Assembly (NCBI GenBank): GCA_021234155.1
Contig: JAJEKV010000140.1
Location: forward strand, 1,519,407-1,583,406
Direction of reading: 5' to 3'
DNA: 64,000 nucleotides
DNA from: Isoetes taiwanensis
Taxonomy: Eukaryota; Streptophyta; Lycopodiopsida; Isoetales; Isoetaceae
Part shown: piece after piece, positions 1 to 10,840 of the stretch
How the letters are laid out: each line of letters starts with the position of its first letter
How positions within the stretch are numbered: position 1 is the stretch's first letter
Made by a program: the position numbers and the translations under genes
Notes under the pieces: generated by a model
What the model was told of the DNA's origin: nothing
What the model saw: the letters and a program-made list of their open reading frames with translations, nothing else
The model's database searches: none

Positions 1-790
1 GGCTCGACGGAATCCGTTTCAGGACCCCCGTTTCTGCGTCATCGCACACACACGTGAGGGGTCCCGTGATAAATGGGCCGCCCCGCCACGCGACTTTATC
101 CGGGCGTCCGTGGTGTTCCCCGCCTCGGTATCACTTGCGCTGATCCCGCCCTCCGGAATCACCGAAGGCCTGATCCGCCCTCGGGATCACCAAGCCTGGC
201 GAGAATGGCGCCCGATATCGGGCGTGTGTGTGATCCCCTCCTCGGGGATCGCCGCCAGCGTGGCGATATCGACCACCGATATCGCCACGATCCGGCCTCA
301 GGGATCACCCACCATGGCCGACTTCCGGGCGGCCTCGAGGACCCGTGGAAATCGACCTCCGGGGATCCCTACCAGCCGGGACGAGATTCCTTCCTCAGGG
401 ATCACCCACGCAGAAGGCGATAGCGGCCGGACCGATATCGGCAGCGTTATCCCACGCCTCCGGGGATCACCAAGCCACGGCGATAACGGCGCCCGATATC
501 GGCCCGTGTGTGTGATCCCCTCCCCTCGAGATCGCCATCGGCGTGGTAGATGTCGGCCACGATATCGCCACGATCGGGCTGGAATCACCACCATGGCCAC
601 TCAGCCGGACGGGGTGGAAATCGGCCTCCGGGATCACCCACACCGCCGGAAGCGATTCCTTCCTCCGGGATCACCCACCGAAGGCCGATAACGGCGGACC
701 GATATCGGCCGCGTTATCCCTGCCTCCGGGATCACCAACGTGGGGCCGATATCGGCGATCCGATATCCCTTCCCTATCCCCGGCCGGGGC
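1..790. repeat. GC-rich tandem repeat array, ~280-bp unit (GATATCGG / GGGATCACC motifs)
   Basis: Two long units (about 183-462 and 463-727) plus a partial third repeat the same order of landmarks: GGGATCACCAAGCC, a CGATATCGG palindrome, GTGTGTGATCCCCTCC, a CCATGG, then further GGGATCACCCACC blocks. The palindrome GATATC occurs about ten times and GGGATCACC about eight, nearly always in the same orientation. GC content is far above the neighbouring DNA. Reading frames across it are by-products of the repeat. The 14-mer CCTCCGGGATCACC (for example at 723-736) recurs in the array at 3690-4835, so the two arrays are related. The array may continue past the left edge. Confidence 0.85.
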
Positions 791-1239
791 GGGCCCACGT
801 GGTTCAATCGATGCCATTGGTTTGAATTAATGCCTGACGGCCTAGGTCAGTGTCGTACGCCATCCACTAATGGTGTAACCGGAGAGCGGGAAAACCGCCA
901 GTTATTCGTACGGGGCCAATTGCGAGTCGCCACGTGTATGGTGGGGGATTCCGGAGGAAGGGAGCACAGTGGTGCGATGGCTATGTCCGAACTCTGTGCG
1001 CCAAGAACGATTGCCCTTTCCGACCGGAACTGATTGGAAAGGGCCCGATTGCTGCCGAATCCAGAGGGCTGCCGCTGCCGTCAATTGCATCTGCCGAAAG
1101 TATTTAAAGGTAAGCCATGGACGATCCGTTTGTTAAAGTCTATTTTAGTCTTATTCTAACCGGTTATGTTATTTTACGTGATGATGGAGGAGTCGATTAA
1201 CTTCAAATCAGCCTAAATACCTCCATTAACGAACTGGAA
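791..1239. other. No gene recognised
   Basis: Mixed-composition sequence between the left repeat array and the first coding-like stretch. I see no motif, long reading frame or repeat that I can support. Confidence 0.5.
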
Positions 1240-3528
1240 TGGGGAAATGGAAGGAAACTCGGCTTGGCCGCTGCCTCGACCGCCTGAAAGATATTGCTCG
1301 ATTGAATCAGACCAAGAGGTTCAATCCCTCAACAAGAAGAGATTAAGGGCGTAAGCAAGAGCTAAGGGCGCTTCACCACGTAAGAATACCGCCGCCGCCA
1401 GGACGAGGCTTCAGCTTGATGGCCAATGCCACCTAAAAAAAGCAGATGATCTAAAGAATGCTAAAATGCAGATGAGGGGATGAGGCCCCCAAAAGTAATA
1501 TTGAATGTTTTAACGCCAATCCAAGGGAGGAACCGACCAATCAAGAAATTTTGAAGGACTACGGTGTATGATCAGGTCGGTCGAAAATGGCGCTGTTGTG
1601 CCGGTGGATCGCAACAGAAATCCTACAAAGCAGAAGATCGAACCGAGAATCATAGGTTCAGGGTGCATCAATTATGGCAAAATTACAGGCTTCCAGATGC
1701 CCCGAGGGGTCGAATTCCGAAGAACAAGGCTGAGGTGAGGGTTAGAGATTATGGGAAGATAAGTGTGGAGAGATCTCTTGATCCCGACTTCAAATTTAGC
1801 CACAATCTGAGACGAAAACTTCAGAGGGCAAGGGCAGCAGCAGAGCCGTATGGCGATGAGCAAATCGCCCTCGGCCTTTTGGATGACACGCGCCCGAGCC
1901 GAAGTTTATAAACCCGGCAGTGCGGAGAAAGGAGGCCACGTAACTAGAAATGCAGGTAGAGCGGATAAGGGAAATCAAGGAAAGGATTAGGGGCAAGCAT
2001 GGCAATTTGGATGAGAAGGATTTGTTTGGTGATTTGAGCTATGAACAGCACCAGTTGGACGAAGACGATGTGAGTGCGGAGTTTGAAGCTTCGCATACGC
2101 TTGATTTTAATTCACCTCCCGCCCAAAACCCAATTCCCGAATAGCCCAAGTCTGGTGACCCCAAGGAAGCGGACTTTTGTGCAGGCCCGGAGGGATGCGA
2201 TTTGATGGCTCCAAACCATATTGTGCATGAAGAATCGAGGAGGAGGAGGAGCCCCGAAAATGCAGATGAATTGGCTCCCAGACCCCGAGAGCAAGATAAA
2301 AATGTGGTATTTGTATATTTGGACCCTCACTTCTTTGAATCTCTAAAATTATATGACAGAGGGATTAGAAAGGAGCTTTGGCGGTTTAGATTTTCTCCGA
2401 ATTATCCAATTGTGGTTCAAAGTCCCTGTTGAAGGTGGGCAGCAAATCATCCGATGTTGAATTCCACATCTCGCAGACGAGGCACTAAAAATTCTCGACT
2501 ATTCCGGTGACCTCGGTATTGAAGATTCGCCGAGATCGATGCCGACCGCCTAGGAGCCTATTTATGTATGTGTGTTGTCTTTGTTTTTATTTCTTGCATG
2601 GTATGCTAAGTTGAGCTTTGAAGGTGGTTCTTGCACACTCAATTCCTCACCAAAAAAATTTGTCATCATGTCTTCCTCCACCACCCGCGCTTTTGGCCTG
2701 TTTCTAAATGGCACAAAACCGGGCCTCTCTCGTGGTGCCTACGATTCGTCAAGCTAATTTCGGGATCCCCTTTGGCAAGGCCGTGTGGAAAATCCAAGAT
2801 GCACGGTTCTACTACATACCGGTCAATGCCGGGTAAATTGGGTTTGGGAAGTGGATTTTTATTGCCTTTTTAGTTCGGGTTTGAATTGATGATGACTTGT
2901 CCTATGCAAGGCCCATCGGAGCCTCTTCATTTTGGTGGCTGATCCTTTGGCATGCCGTAAATTGAAGAAGCCTTGCCCTTGCATATTGCGCCGATTCCTT
3001 TGATCCCCTCCATGCTCCAACACGCGGGTTCATCACTTTGTGAGTGCAAAATTTGGTAACTATTCATTCATAGCCTATCTTCTAATGCCTTGAATTGCAG
3101 GTTTTTAAGTGATGTATTTAAGAGGTGGAGGCACGAGGAATCAGCACTGCATAATGCACCAGTAATCTTGATGGAAGCTCCACAGCTGACACAACAAACC
3201 GTGATTGTGGCATCTATGTTATTGGTTGTGTGCAGAAATTCATCAAAGAAATCTACATGAAGGATATAGATGTGAGTTGTCTATGTCTTAACTTCTGTCT
3301 TTCTTGATCAGCAAATTTATTTAGTGTCCATTTATAATCATCGCGGTAATGAGATGGTGATCCATGTGGTTTGGGTTTGCCAAAGAAGAGATGGACAATT
3401 TGAGGACAAGCTTCAAGGTCATGCCGCGAGAAGTTAAGTGGATCGCTAAAAAAGCAGGAAAATCAACCTTCTACTTGCCCGAGGGTAGCAACCAATTCGA
3501 CGGGCCCGTGACCCGCTTTGATCTTTGA
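1240..3528 (+). pseudogene. Decayed multi-exon C48 (ULP1/SENP-like) cysteine protease gene
   Basis: C48 proteases cleave SUMO-type conjugates; plant transposons often carry such genes. Seen here: YYIPVN (2810-2827); then, after a probable intron (2833-2910, GT..AG), HRSLFILVADP with the catalytic His codon at 2914-2916 (the usual HW is HR here); then a GTGAGT..GCAG intron (3040-3100); then FLSDVFKRWRHEE; and NRDCGIYVIGC with the nucleophile Cys codon at 3206-3208, matching the family Q-x-N-x-x-D-C-G box. Another GTGAGT donor follows at 3272. A terminal exon ends ..GPVTRFDL with TGA at 3526-3528. Upstream coding-like pieces include PERYCSIESDQEV (about 1280), EAPKSNIECFNANPREE (about 1485), and a K/R-rich stretch at 1950-2140. 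At least five one-base phase breaks and several stops make it non-functional as read. Its 5' limit is uncertain. Confidence 0.72.
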
Positions 3529-3689
3529 ATGGTCCATAACAAAAAAAACTTTTGATCCTTGTTCAACAATGTAAATTTTTTGCTATGATTGTAAAATATG
3601 ACAGCTTTGAATGGTTAATTGATGTGGGAAATAGCTTTTGTTTTTCCTTATCGGGTTTACTCCCCGAATGTCAATCGCATCCCTCAATT

Positions 3690-4835
3690 CATAACAGATG
3701 TTGGCCACGATGTTTGGGAATTTGAACACCTCGGGATCCCCAAACTTGAATAGCTCACGGGATAGAAGTTTGAACACCTCGGGATCCCTGGGGAGGCAAA
3801 TATTAAAACAACCAATGGAAACACCATTGTACCCACAGGCGGGGAAAAAAAAATAAAGTTCGGTCAAGGATCCGGTGATCCGGGAGGTGGGGATCACCAC
3901 TAGTGATCCCGACCCTCGGGATCACCCAGATCACAATGGACGGGAATAAATTCAAAAGCTTAGCACCATAGAGCCTTAGAAAAGAGAGGCCCGTCCAGCC
4001 ATCCGGTGATCCGGGAGGTGGGGATCACCCATGGTGATCCCCACCTCCGGGATCACCGTGTGGCTGGACAGAATATAACCATTGCTCCCGGAGGCGGGGA
4101 AAAAAATGTTGGCTCAGCGATCTGGTGATCCTGAGGTGGGGATCACCACTAGTGATCCCGACCTCCGGGATCACCAGATCACGGACGGGAATAAATTCGA
4201 AAAGCTTAGCACCATAGAGCCTTAGAAAAAAGAGGCCCGCCATCCGGTGATCCTGAGGTGGGGATCACCCATGGTGATCCCCACCTCGGGATCACCGTGT
4301 GGCGACAGAATATAAACCATTGCTCCCGGAGGCGTGAAAAAAAAAAAGAAGAAGGGCCGTCTGTCAAGGATGCGGTGATCCGGGAGGTGGGGATCACCAC
4401 TAGTGATCCCGACCTCGGGATCACCGTGATCACGGGCGGAATAAATTCGAAAAGCTTAGCACCATAGAGCCTTAAAAAGAGGCCGGGTCGCCCATCCGGT
4501 GATCCCGGGAGGTGGGGATCACCCATGGTGATCCCCACCTCCGGATCACGTGTGGCGGGTGTGAATATAACCATTGCACCCCACAGGCGGGAAAAAAAAC
4601 CGGCCCTCCAGGTCAGCGAGGATGATCCGGGAGGTGGGGATCACCACTAGTGATCCCCACCTCGGGATCACCGGATCACCTGGCCGGGAATAAATTCAAA
4701 ACCTTAGAACCATAGAGCCTTAGAAAAAAGAGGCTCGTCTCGGCCATCCTGGTGATCCCTGAGGTGGGGATCACCACCCGGCATCCAGTCATCCGGGATC
4801 CCCAAGCGTGGATTCCGTCCTCCCAGGATCCCCAC
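3690..4835. repeat. ~248-bp tandem repeat array with two alternating long palindromes per unit
   Basis: Four units. Each carries one palindrome centred on ACTAGT (3899, 4148, 4399, 4646) and one centred on CCATGG (4029, 4269, 4523); a fourth CCATGG-type site is a half-palindrome near 4750. Arms are about 25 bases and read GGTGATCCGGGAGGTGGGGA towards the centre, with the reverse complement on the other side. Spacers alternate between one with AATAAATTCGAAAAGCTTAG and one with AATATAACCATTGCTCCC. Copies differ mainly by single-base losses in G/C runs. Before the array (3700-3790), a shorter GAACACCTCGGGATCCC motif is duplicated. The arm sequence shares CCTCCGGGATCACC with the array at 1-790. 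Confidence 0.9.
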
Positions 4836-4966
4836 GTCCAAAAAATAATAGAGGTACCTACTAGCCATTGGAAAAAAGGTCCACTTTACCACTTTTACCA
4901 TTACAAATTGAAATCAAGGGTTAACCGATTTGTACAACGGATAGTACAACGGTTGATTCATGAGTC

Positions 4967-4974
4967 TATATATA
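4967..4974 (+). promoter_or_regulatory. Candidate TATA box (TATATATA)
   Basis: TATATATA lies 71 bases before the ATG at 5045, a normal plant core-promoter spacing when a leader of about 40 bases is allowed. It directly follows the repeat array and a short AT-rich stretch. Support is positional only. Confidence 0.4.
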
Positions 4975-5044
4975 CCTTAGTGGTTCTTGCTAGAAAGTAA
5001 GTTGGGGCTTGGTTTCAATTGAGTTCATAGGCCGAAAGTGACAG

Positions 5045-5612
5045 ATGGTGAGGACCCGACAATGCGACACTGGCAGGGGCAGTGCCATCAATGCACACGC
5101 CTTTGAGGATATTCTCGCCCACTTGAATGAAATTCGGGGAGGAAGTGGGGCTAGATCTCAACCCAACCCGACAAAGATCAAAACGTTCCAAAGTAAGCAT
5201 GTTGTTGTCTTCCTTCACATTTATGTTCTACTTTCATACTAATCTTTTCAGCCATCTTTGCATGATCCCCTCATGGTTCATGCAGAGACCGTGGAGAATG
5301 GGGAATACAACACGAGACCCCTAGGCCTCTCGGACAATGATCCCTCCCGGCCGGCCAAGCCACTGTGGCATTGCTTTGGGAATTGAAGAAGTGCATTATC
5401 CAGGGCAAGGCTTTGAAGAATTTGCTAGCTACTAGGACATTGTGCGGGAAGGCAACACCCTAAAAAAGCCTCGCCGAGGAAATGTATCTTTGCACGGAGG
5501 ATGCGAAAAGAAGGTTCTAATTAGGGAAGTCCTAGAGGGGGTCTGATCCATCTTTATCGACATCTTGATCACATCATGTGGACACTACCTGTGGTGTGCG
5601 GATGTAATCTGA
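5045..5612 (+). pseudogene. Two-exon gene relic, unknown product
   Basis: Exon 1 starts at ATG 5045 (MVRTRQCDTGRGSAINAHAF...) and encodes 49 residues up to a good donor, AA|GTAAGC, at 5193. The acceptor TTTTCAG ends at 5251. Exon 2 then reads PSLHDPLMVHAETVENGEYN..., which needs a one-base phase correction. A further shift near 5360 opens ELKKCIIQGKALKNLLATRT and then SLAEEMYLCTEDAKRRF, ending at TGA 5610-5612. The sensible peptide text in alternating frames points to a former gene of about 180 residues, hydrophilic and Lys/Arg-rich at its end. I do not recognise a family. The upstream TATA box supports the chosen start. Confidence 0.45.
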
Positions 5613-6139
5613 GGACGCCCGTAAGAAGGCATGGCAACAGTGCTTGATGTTGATTCAGAATGATTCGGAATTAGAATGTCAGTTTTAGGCCATTGTAAGG
5701 CCCCATTGTAACTTAAGATCCATTTGAAACATGCAAATGAATTTCAGCGACGTGCCAAAAAGGGTCAACAACCAAGCACCATGCCCAAGCCGCCACACAA
5801 GAAAACAATGCTCAATGGTTTCAAATTTGTTCAACGATTTTCAGCAATATGACCTTGAGCTAGAGAATATGGTTATCTCCACACATCCAAATCTTTAGAA
5901 GATTACTAGTCTTCACGAAGAGGAATTATTTCTATTGCTTCCCTAAATGCTCGCTGGACAATTACTTAACAAATAAATGAGTTAGTTTATGCCTGCTTAG
6001 TTTTAGTAATGACTTGATCATTTCGAATCGACTGAATTTGTCTTCTCAATGTTTAATCTTTGTTTTGGACATTCGTAATGGTCCCGCCAATCACGTCAAC
6101 ATAATGTATTTGTGCATGTATTTAGGGGCCTAATTTTTT
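5613..6139. other. No gene; possible tiny LINE zinc-finger remnant
   Basis: AT-rich sequence. On the minus strand around 5790-5825 the text reads ETIEHCFLVW, like the C-terminal zinc-finger motif of L1 ORF2 (compare TIEHCFFFMC in LINE A near 30370). The match is short and could be chance. Confidence 0.25.
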
Positions 6140-6573
6140 AGTTAACATAAACCATTAACACACAACTGCTCAACATATTAACACAAACCATTGCATTCAA
6201 AAACATTTAAATTAAAAATCCCCTTAAACCCCTTCGGGTTCGGGTGCATATTCACATCTACATCTAACGAGGCTGCCTGATGGGCAAGAACGCCTTTATT
6301 CTAAACATCCATGGGTCACATAGCTATCCCTCGCTTGTGGGCTATGTATGTACAAGTTTTTGTGTACCGTGACATTAAGGTTTGCAAAATACTATAAGGT
6401 TTGGAGATAATGTACTTAATGGTGTTAATTTTGTATTATGTATTGTAATTTTAGTATTCACACCACACTTCGTAGAATCTAAACCAGTTTGCGATTCTAA
6501 TTTAAATGTTTTGAAATGGTTTGTGTTAATAATGCAATGGTAGTTGTGTGTGTTAATGGCTTCTATGTTAACT
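6140..6573. mobile_element. MITE-like element with long terminal inverted repeats
   Basis: The left end (from GTTAACATAAACCATTAACA, 6141) and the right end (reverse complement of 6500-6573: GTTAACATAGAAGCCATTAA) are inverted repeats over roughly 70-80 bases. They share CATTAACACAC, ATTAACACAAACCATT and AAACATTTAAATTA. The enclosed centre of about 280 bases is AT-rich and non-coding. Size, long TIRs and lack of coding capacity fit a MITE. The superfamily is not assigned because no clear target-site duplication is visible. Confidence 0.7.
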
Positions 6574-9500
6574 GTACCGGCTCTTCGAGTCTTATGATGG
6601 TGTGTAGGGGGTGTATATGTAGACATTCGGGAAAGGACTCACGAGACACAAAACCGCCAGTATTATCATTCATCACGCAGCAGTTAGTATACAAATGTAT
6701 AAGAGAGTGCAACAACGATAGAAACAATATCGACTACCCCAAAAAAGAAAATGTAAGCAGCATGATAAGAGCAAAGGCAGTTCACCCGATAAAACTCGCT
6801 CTTCGGTTTTCGAGAAAACCCTAATGAGAAATGGTCGCCAATCCGCTAATACCGTAGCGTCGAGCAAAGAGAAACCGGACGAAATGCTGGCGGCAAAACC
6901 GAAGCGCAATGAAATCTGGCAACAACCGCTGAAAACCCCATGCAACAACGAGGATGACTTAACTAAAACCAAGCAGGACCCCAAAAGCCGGTAGAAGATA
7001 GCCAACTCAAGACTAAACTCAAAAACACCAGATATCGAGAAACGTTTACATAAAAAGAACTGTGATCAAGAAAGCCGAAGAGGTGTATAAAATCGGCTAC
7101 GTAAACCAAAAAGAGTGTAACAAAAAGATATACACCAGGAAGAAGGTGAAAAGCATCACCCAGCCGGGTGGAAACATGATATAAAGATGCATCACCCGTA
7201 GAAATAACAGAATTGCCCTAAGCGAGAAAACACGTGAAAAATGCCAGCGAAACAAAGAACAAGGCAAAGCGACAATCTAAAAAGAGAAAAACGCCAAAAA
7301 AGAGCAAAGGACCAATACTAATACAAATGAAAAGGACGACGCCCAATGCCAGTAGGGTGGGAAGGGGAAGCTACGAAGCACCTGGCGAAAGGCCGCCACA
7401 GAAGATTATAACCGCCCAGAATGAACGGAACTAGCCTAAGCCCGTCTTTTCCAGACGTATCCACGGCACTGACCAGCGGGATCGCTGGAAAGGACTCGCG
7501 AGACAAACCGCCGACTACCAAAGACTTCCTTAATCATAAACCCGCGCCAAACCTCCATCAGTGAAGTAGGGTCGCAGATATTTGTGTGGAAGGAAGAGGA
7601 GAGAGCCGGAGACGATGTTAGTTGCGAATCAAAATCAAATCGTAAATCCAAAGCCGCAAGATAGAACTCCAAGTCAAGAATGAGGAGAAGTGCCTCCAAC
7701 CCTCCCCGCGATCCGTTCGCAGATACCCGCAGTAAAAACATCGAAGGAGCACTACTAAATCATGACAGTGAAGAACGCACGCAAAGTACGATTAAAAGAA
7801 AGCTAGCTATAGAGACCAAATAATACTCAAAGCAAAGACAATAGTGGACATGATAAAGGAAACGAATAACGTAGGGATAGAAAAATAAGAAACGCCCGCT
7901 ATGAAATGTGGTAAAATACAGGCAAAAGAACTGCTTAATGAGATAGTCGAATGAATGGGGCATGACGCATGCTAGCCGCACAACAACCCAACCCATGTGA
8001 GCTTAGGTAATGAGGAACTGTAACAATACATGAAAAGAGATAGCATCAACGAGGGAGAAAAGTTGCCACCCACGGGAAGAAAAAACCGTGATAAATATTA
8101 AATTCCGCTTCCATCGGGGAAAGAAACAACGCCAACGCAATAAAAAATAGTCCTAAGAGAAACTCATGTCACAAAATTGCAAAAACGCAATATCTCGCAC
8201 ATCTAATCATAGCGAAATAGCAAATATGATAAATAATACAGCACAATGCACTACGATATTCCCAATAATCGTGAACAAAGAGCTCAACGGGTTAGCTAGA
8301 AATGGTCACAAATGATGCATAAGGATAGCATAATGCACAATGCACAATGAACAAAGATCACCAAGCAGATGGAAATAAAGATCACCAATTGAAAGCACCC
8401 AACCGTGGATAAATAATCATGTAAAAAGAAATATGCATTGCGTGGCCAATGAATAATGGTATTTACAACATCATCAGATAATAAATAGACATGAATGTCA
8501 CCAATCACTGCGGGAAATAAAAACACCACCCAACAAAAACGGTCCATAAAAAAAACGCCACATCTAGAGAAGGATAGCCATCAATGTAAACCATAAAAAG
8601 AACATCAAGAACACCTAAACTAAAAGTGGCCATTAGAATGTGCCCATTATAACAGCTTGGCGTGAGATAACTACGAATAATAATTTATGCCTAGATAAAG
8701 AGAAGCATAAAAAGGAAAAAACTCCATCAAATATAACCCATGCCTGGACAAACAAACGTAGGACACCCCATACTAAACAAAGATAAAAATGAAAGATAAT
8801 CCAATATACACCCACGCCGAGTAACTTCAACGCAAAGGCCAAACTAATACGATCCTATCGAGATAAAGCCAAATAGCAAATATGCTAAAGATATAAGCCA
8901 AATAGGCAACACGCCAAAGATATAGTAATGAGCATACCAAATAGAAAAGATCCGCCATAAGTGAAAACCTCAATAGACAAAATTTCAGGAACCGCCGTGG
9001 AGTTAATGTGAAAAGGTTACAGGAGGAGAAGAAGAGGAGCGCCTGGCCGACCGCGGAGCTGCCGGGCAAAGATCAAGTGGAACCCCCGAAAGTGGTACCG
9101 CCGAGGCCCGGCTACACGGAAAGGCACGAGTACCATACTGGAACGGACGTTTTAGAAAGTAAGAAGAGCGCACCCGCCACCACCTCTGCGCAATCGGATA
9201 GACAAAGGATCGAGAGGAAGCGGAGATAAAAGAGGGTCATGAGAAGCCGGCGATAATGACAGGCATAAACGGGCTGCAAGCCGGAAGCTAAAGAAATCGT
9301 GGCGAGCACGCAAGTGGGTCTCGCTTGGAATGGCAGGGGGAGAAAGGGAACCGTGGTCCTAAGAGTATGGTTCAAGCGTAGAGGAAAGCCGCTGACGTGC
9401 GACGAAACCTCAAAGAAATAACAGCGCAGCCGCGGAGAAAAAGCGGTTGAAGAAGAAGAGCCGAAGCACCGCCATGGATCTGCATCAGCTCAATGACCAA

Positions 9501-10370
9501 AAAGGCGATATGAGAGAACAAACAAGATAAAGAAAAGGACGATGATGAATCGGCGAAGCTACCAAGATGCCAACGAGAACGGGCAACAAGGCGATGAAAA
9601 ACAAACCACGCACGCGCATAATGCAATATATGATATGAATGCGTATCACAAACGATAAACCGTGGATAGTTGAAGGTGGCTACGAACGTAAGTCCGCGGA
9701 ATGTATGGTCTCTAACCCGTAGGCCAATATCTAGGGAGCAGCCGTAAAGAACTCCTTCTATCATGGATCCCCAAAAGAATAAAACAATAACCATAAATAA
9801 GAAGGCGTAATAACAAGTAACCTAGATAATAAGGCAAGAGGAAAACGTGACGATAGGAATGTGCCGACATGTATTATAAAGATCTAACGAAATATGGAGA
9901 TGTTGAGTAAAGCCGCGAATTACACGTGAACAGCTGGAGAGGATCGACCCGCGAACCGGTGGAAAAATAAATCAACATGTATACCCGCCAGATTGAGCAA
10001 AAAAATCCAGGAAACGAGGAAGAACAAAACAGGTGGGTTGTAAAAAAGAACATGAAAAGTCACCACGCCTACAAAGCAACGCTCAAACTTACACAATGAT
10101 ATGTAATATCATATATAGTAAGCGCAATCTAAAAATAAGCTTCATCATAACATGACAAAGTGGAGCTAACGAAACAATGAAGCTCCCAACTATAAATTGG
10201 CATCTAACAATATCACCCATGTGCAGCACGAAGCAACTTCAGAAACAACAACAGGCGCTAATAGTGAACAAGGAACCACAAAACACCCAACATAGAATAT
10301 ATATAAGAATGAACACAAAGGACAAAGAGGTGAATACAAATATGATGTGAGTAATCAAAGATCGATCCGG

Positions 10371-10840
10371 AGACATCGACTCACCCTCTAGACGGGACTT
10401 AACATGTAACTTTTTGCATGTATGCGATGGGCGATGCCCGCCATGGTTGGGATCTATTTCGCTGCTGGCTAAGCTTCTAAGATCCACGCCCCATCTGCTG
10501 CTTCCTCTTTCTCGCCAGCATCTTTATTCTTTTGACTGTTTCCTGTGGGAGGGGCTTCTTCCCCGCCCGGTTTAGCCATCGGCTTTTTCATATTCTTTTC
10601 CGCCTTTACGGGCCTCCCGCGGGATCTGCCTCAGGGTCCTAGCTTCAGGGTAAGAAAGTCTCTCAGTAGCTCATGCTGTTTATTGGTTTGCTAGTCCCAT
10701 TCTAGGTTCCATCTATCCTGAGACATGATCGACGCTTTCATTCTAATGGGATCTAACATGACTTTTCTGCATATATGTGGCTGTATGCATGCCCGTTGCT
10801 GGGACTTCGCTATTTCGTGCCAAGCTTCGCACCACGTACT
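10371..10840. repeat. Diverged direct duplication, ~350-bp spacing
   Basis: GAGACATCGACT..CTAACATG..TTTTGCATGTATG..ATGCCCGCCATGGTTGGGA from 10371 recurs, diverged, from 10722: GAGACATGATCGAC..TCTAACATGACTTTTCTGCATATATG..ATGCCCGTTGCTGGGA, each followed by TTTCG and an AAGCTTC. The block has the opposite strand skew to its neighbours, so it is probably an inverted fragment of the surrounding element. Confidence 0.5.

Noticed and set aside
73-830. Several overlapping frames of 90-190 codons on both strands
   Set aside because: They lie in the GC-rich tandem array, where stop codons are rare; the peptides follow the repeat and not a family.
3583-4901. Minus and plus frames across the palindrome array
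   Set aside because: Repetitive DPEVGIT/DPHLG peptides reflect the palindromic repeat on both strands.
9008-9229. 73-codon plus frame in a locally GC-richer patch (KDQVEPPKVVPPRPGYTERH)
   Set aside because: Gag-like in composition, but with no motif, no upstream signal and only decayed sequence around it.
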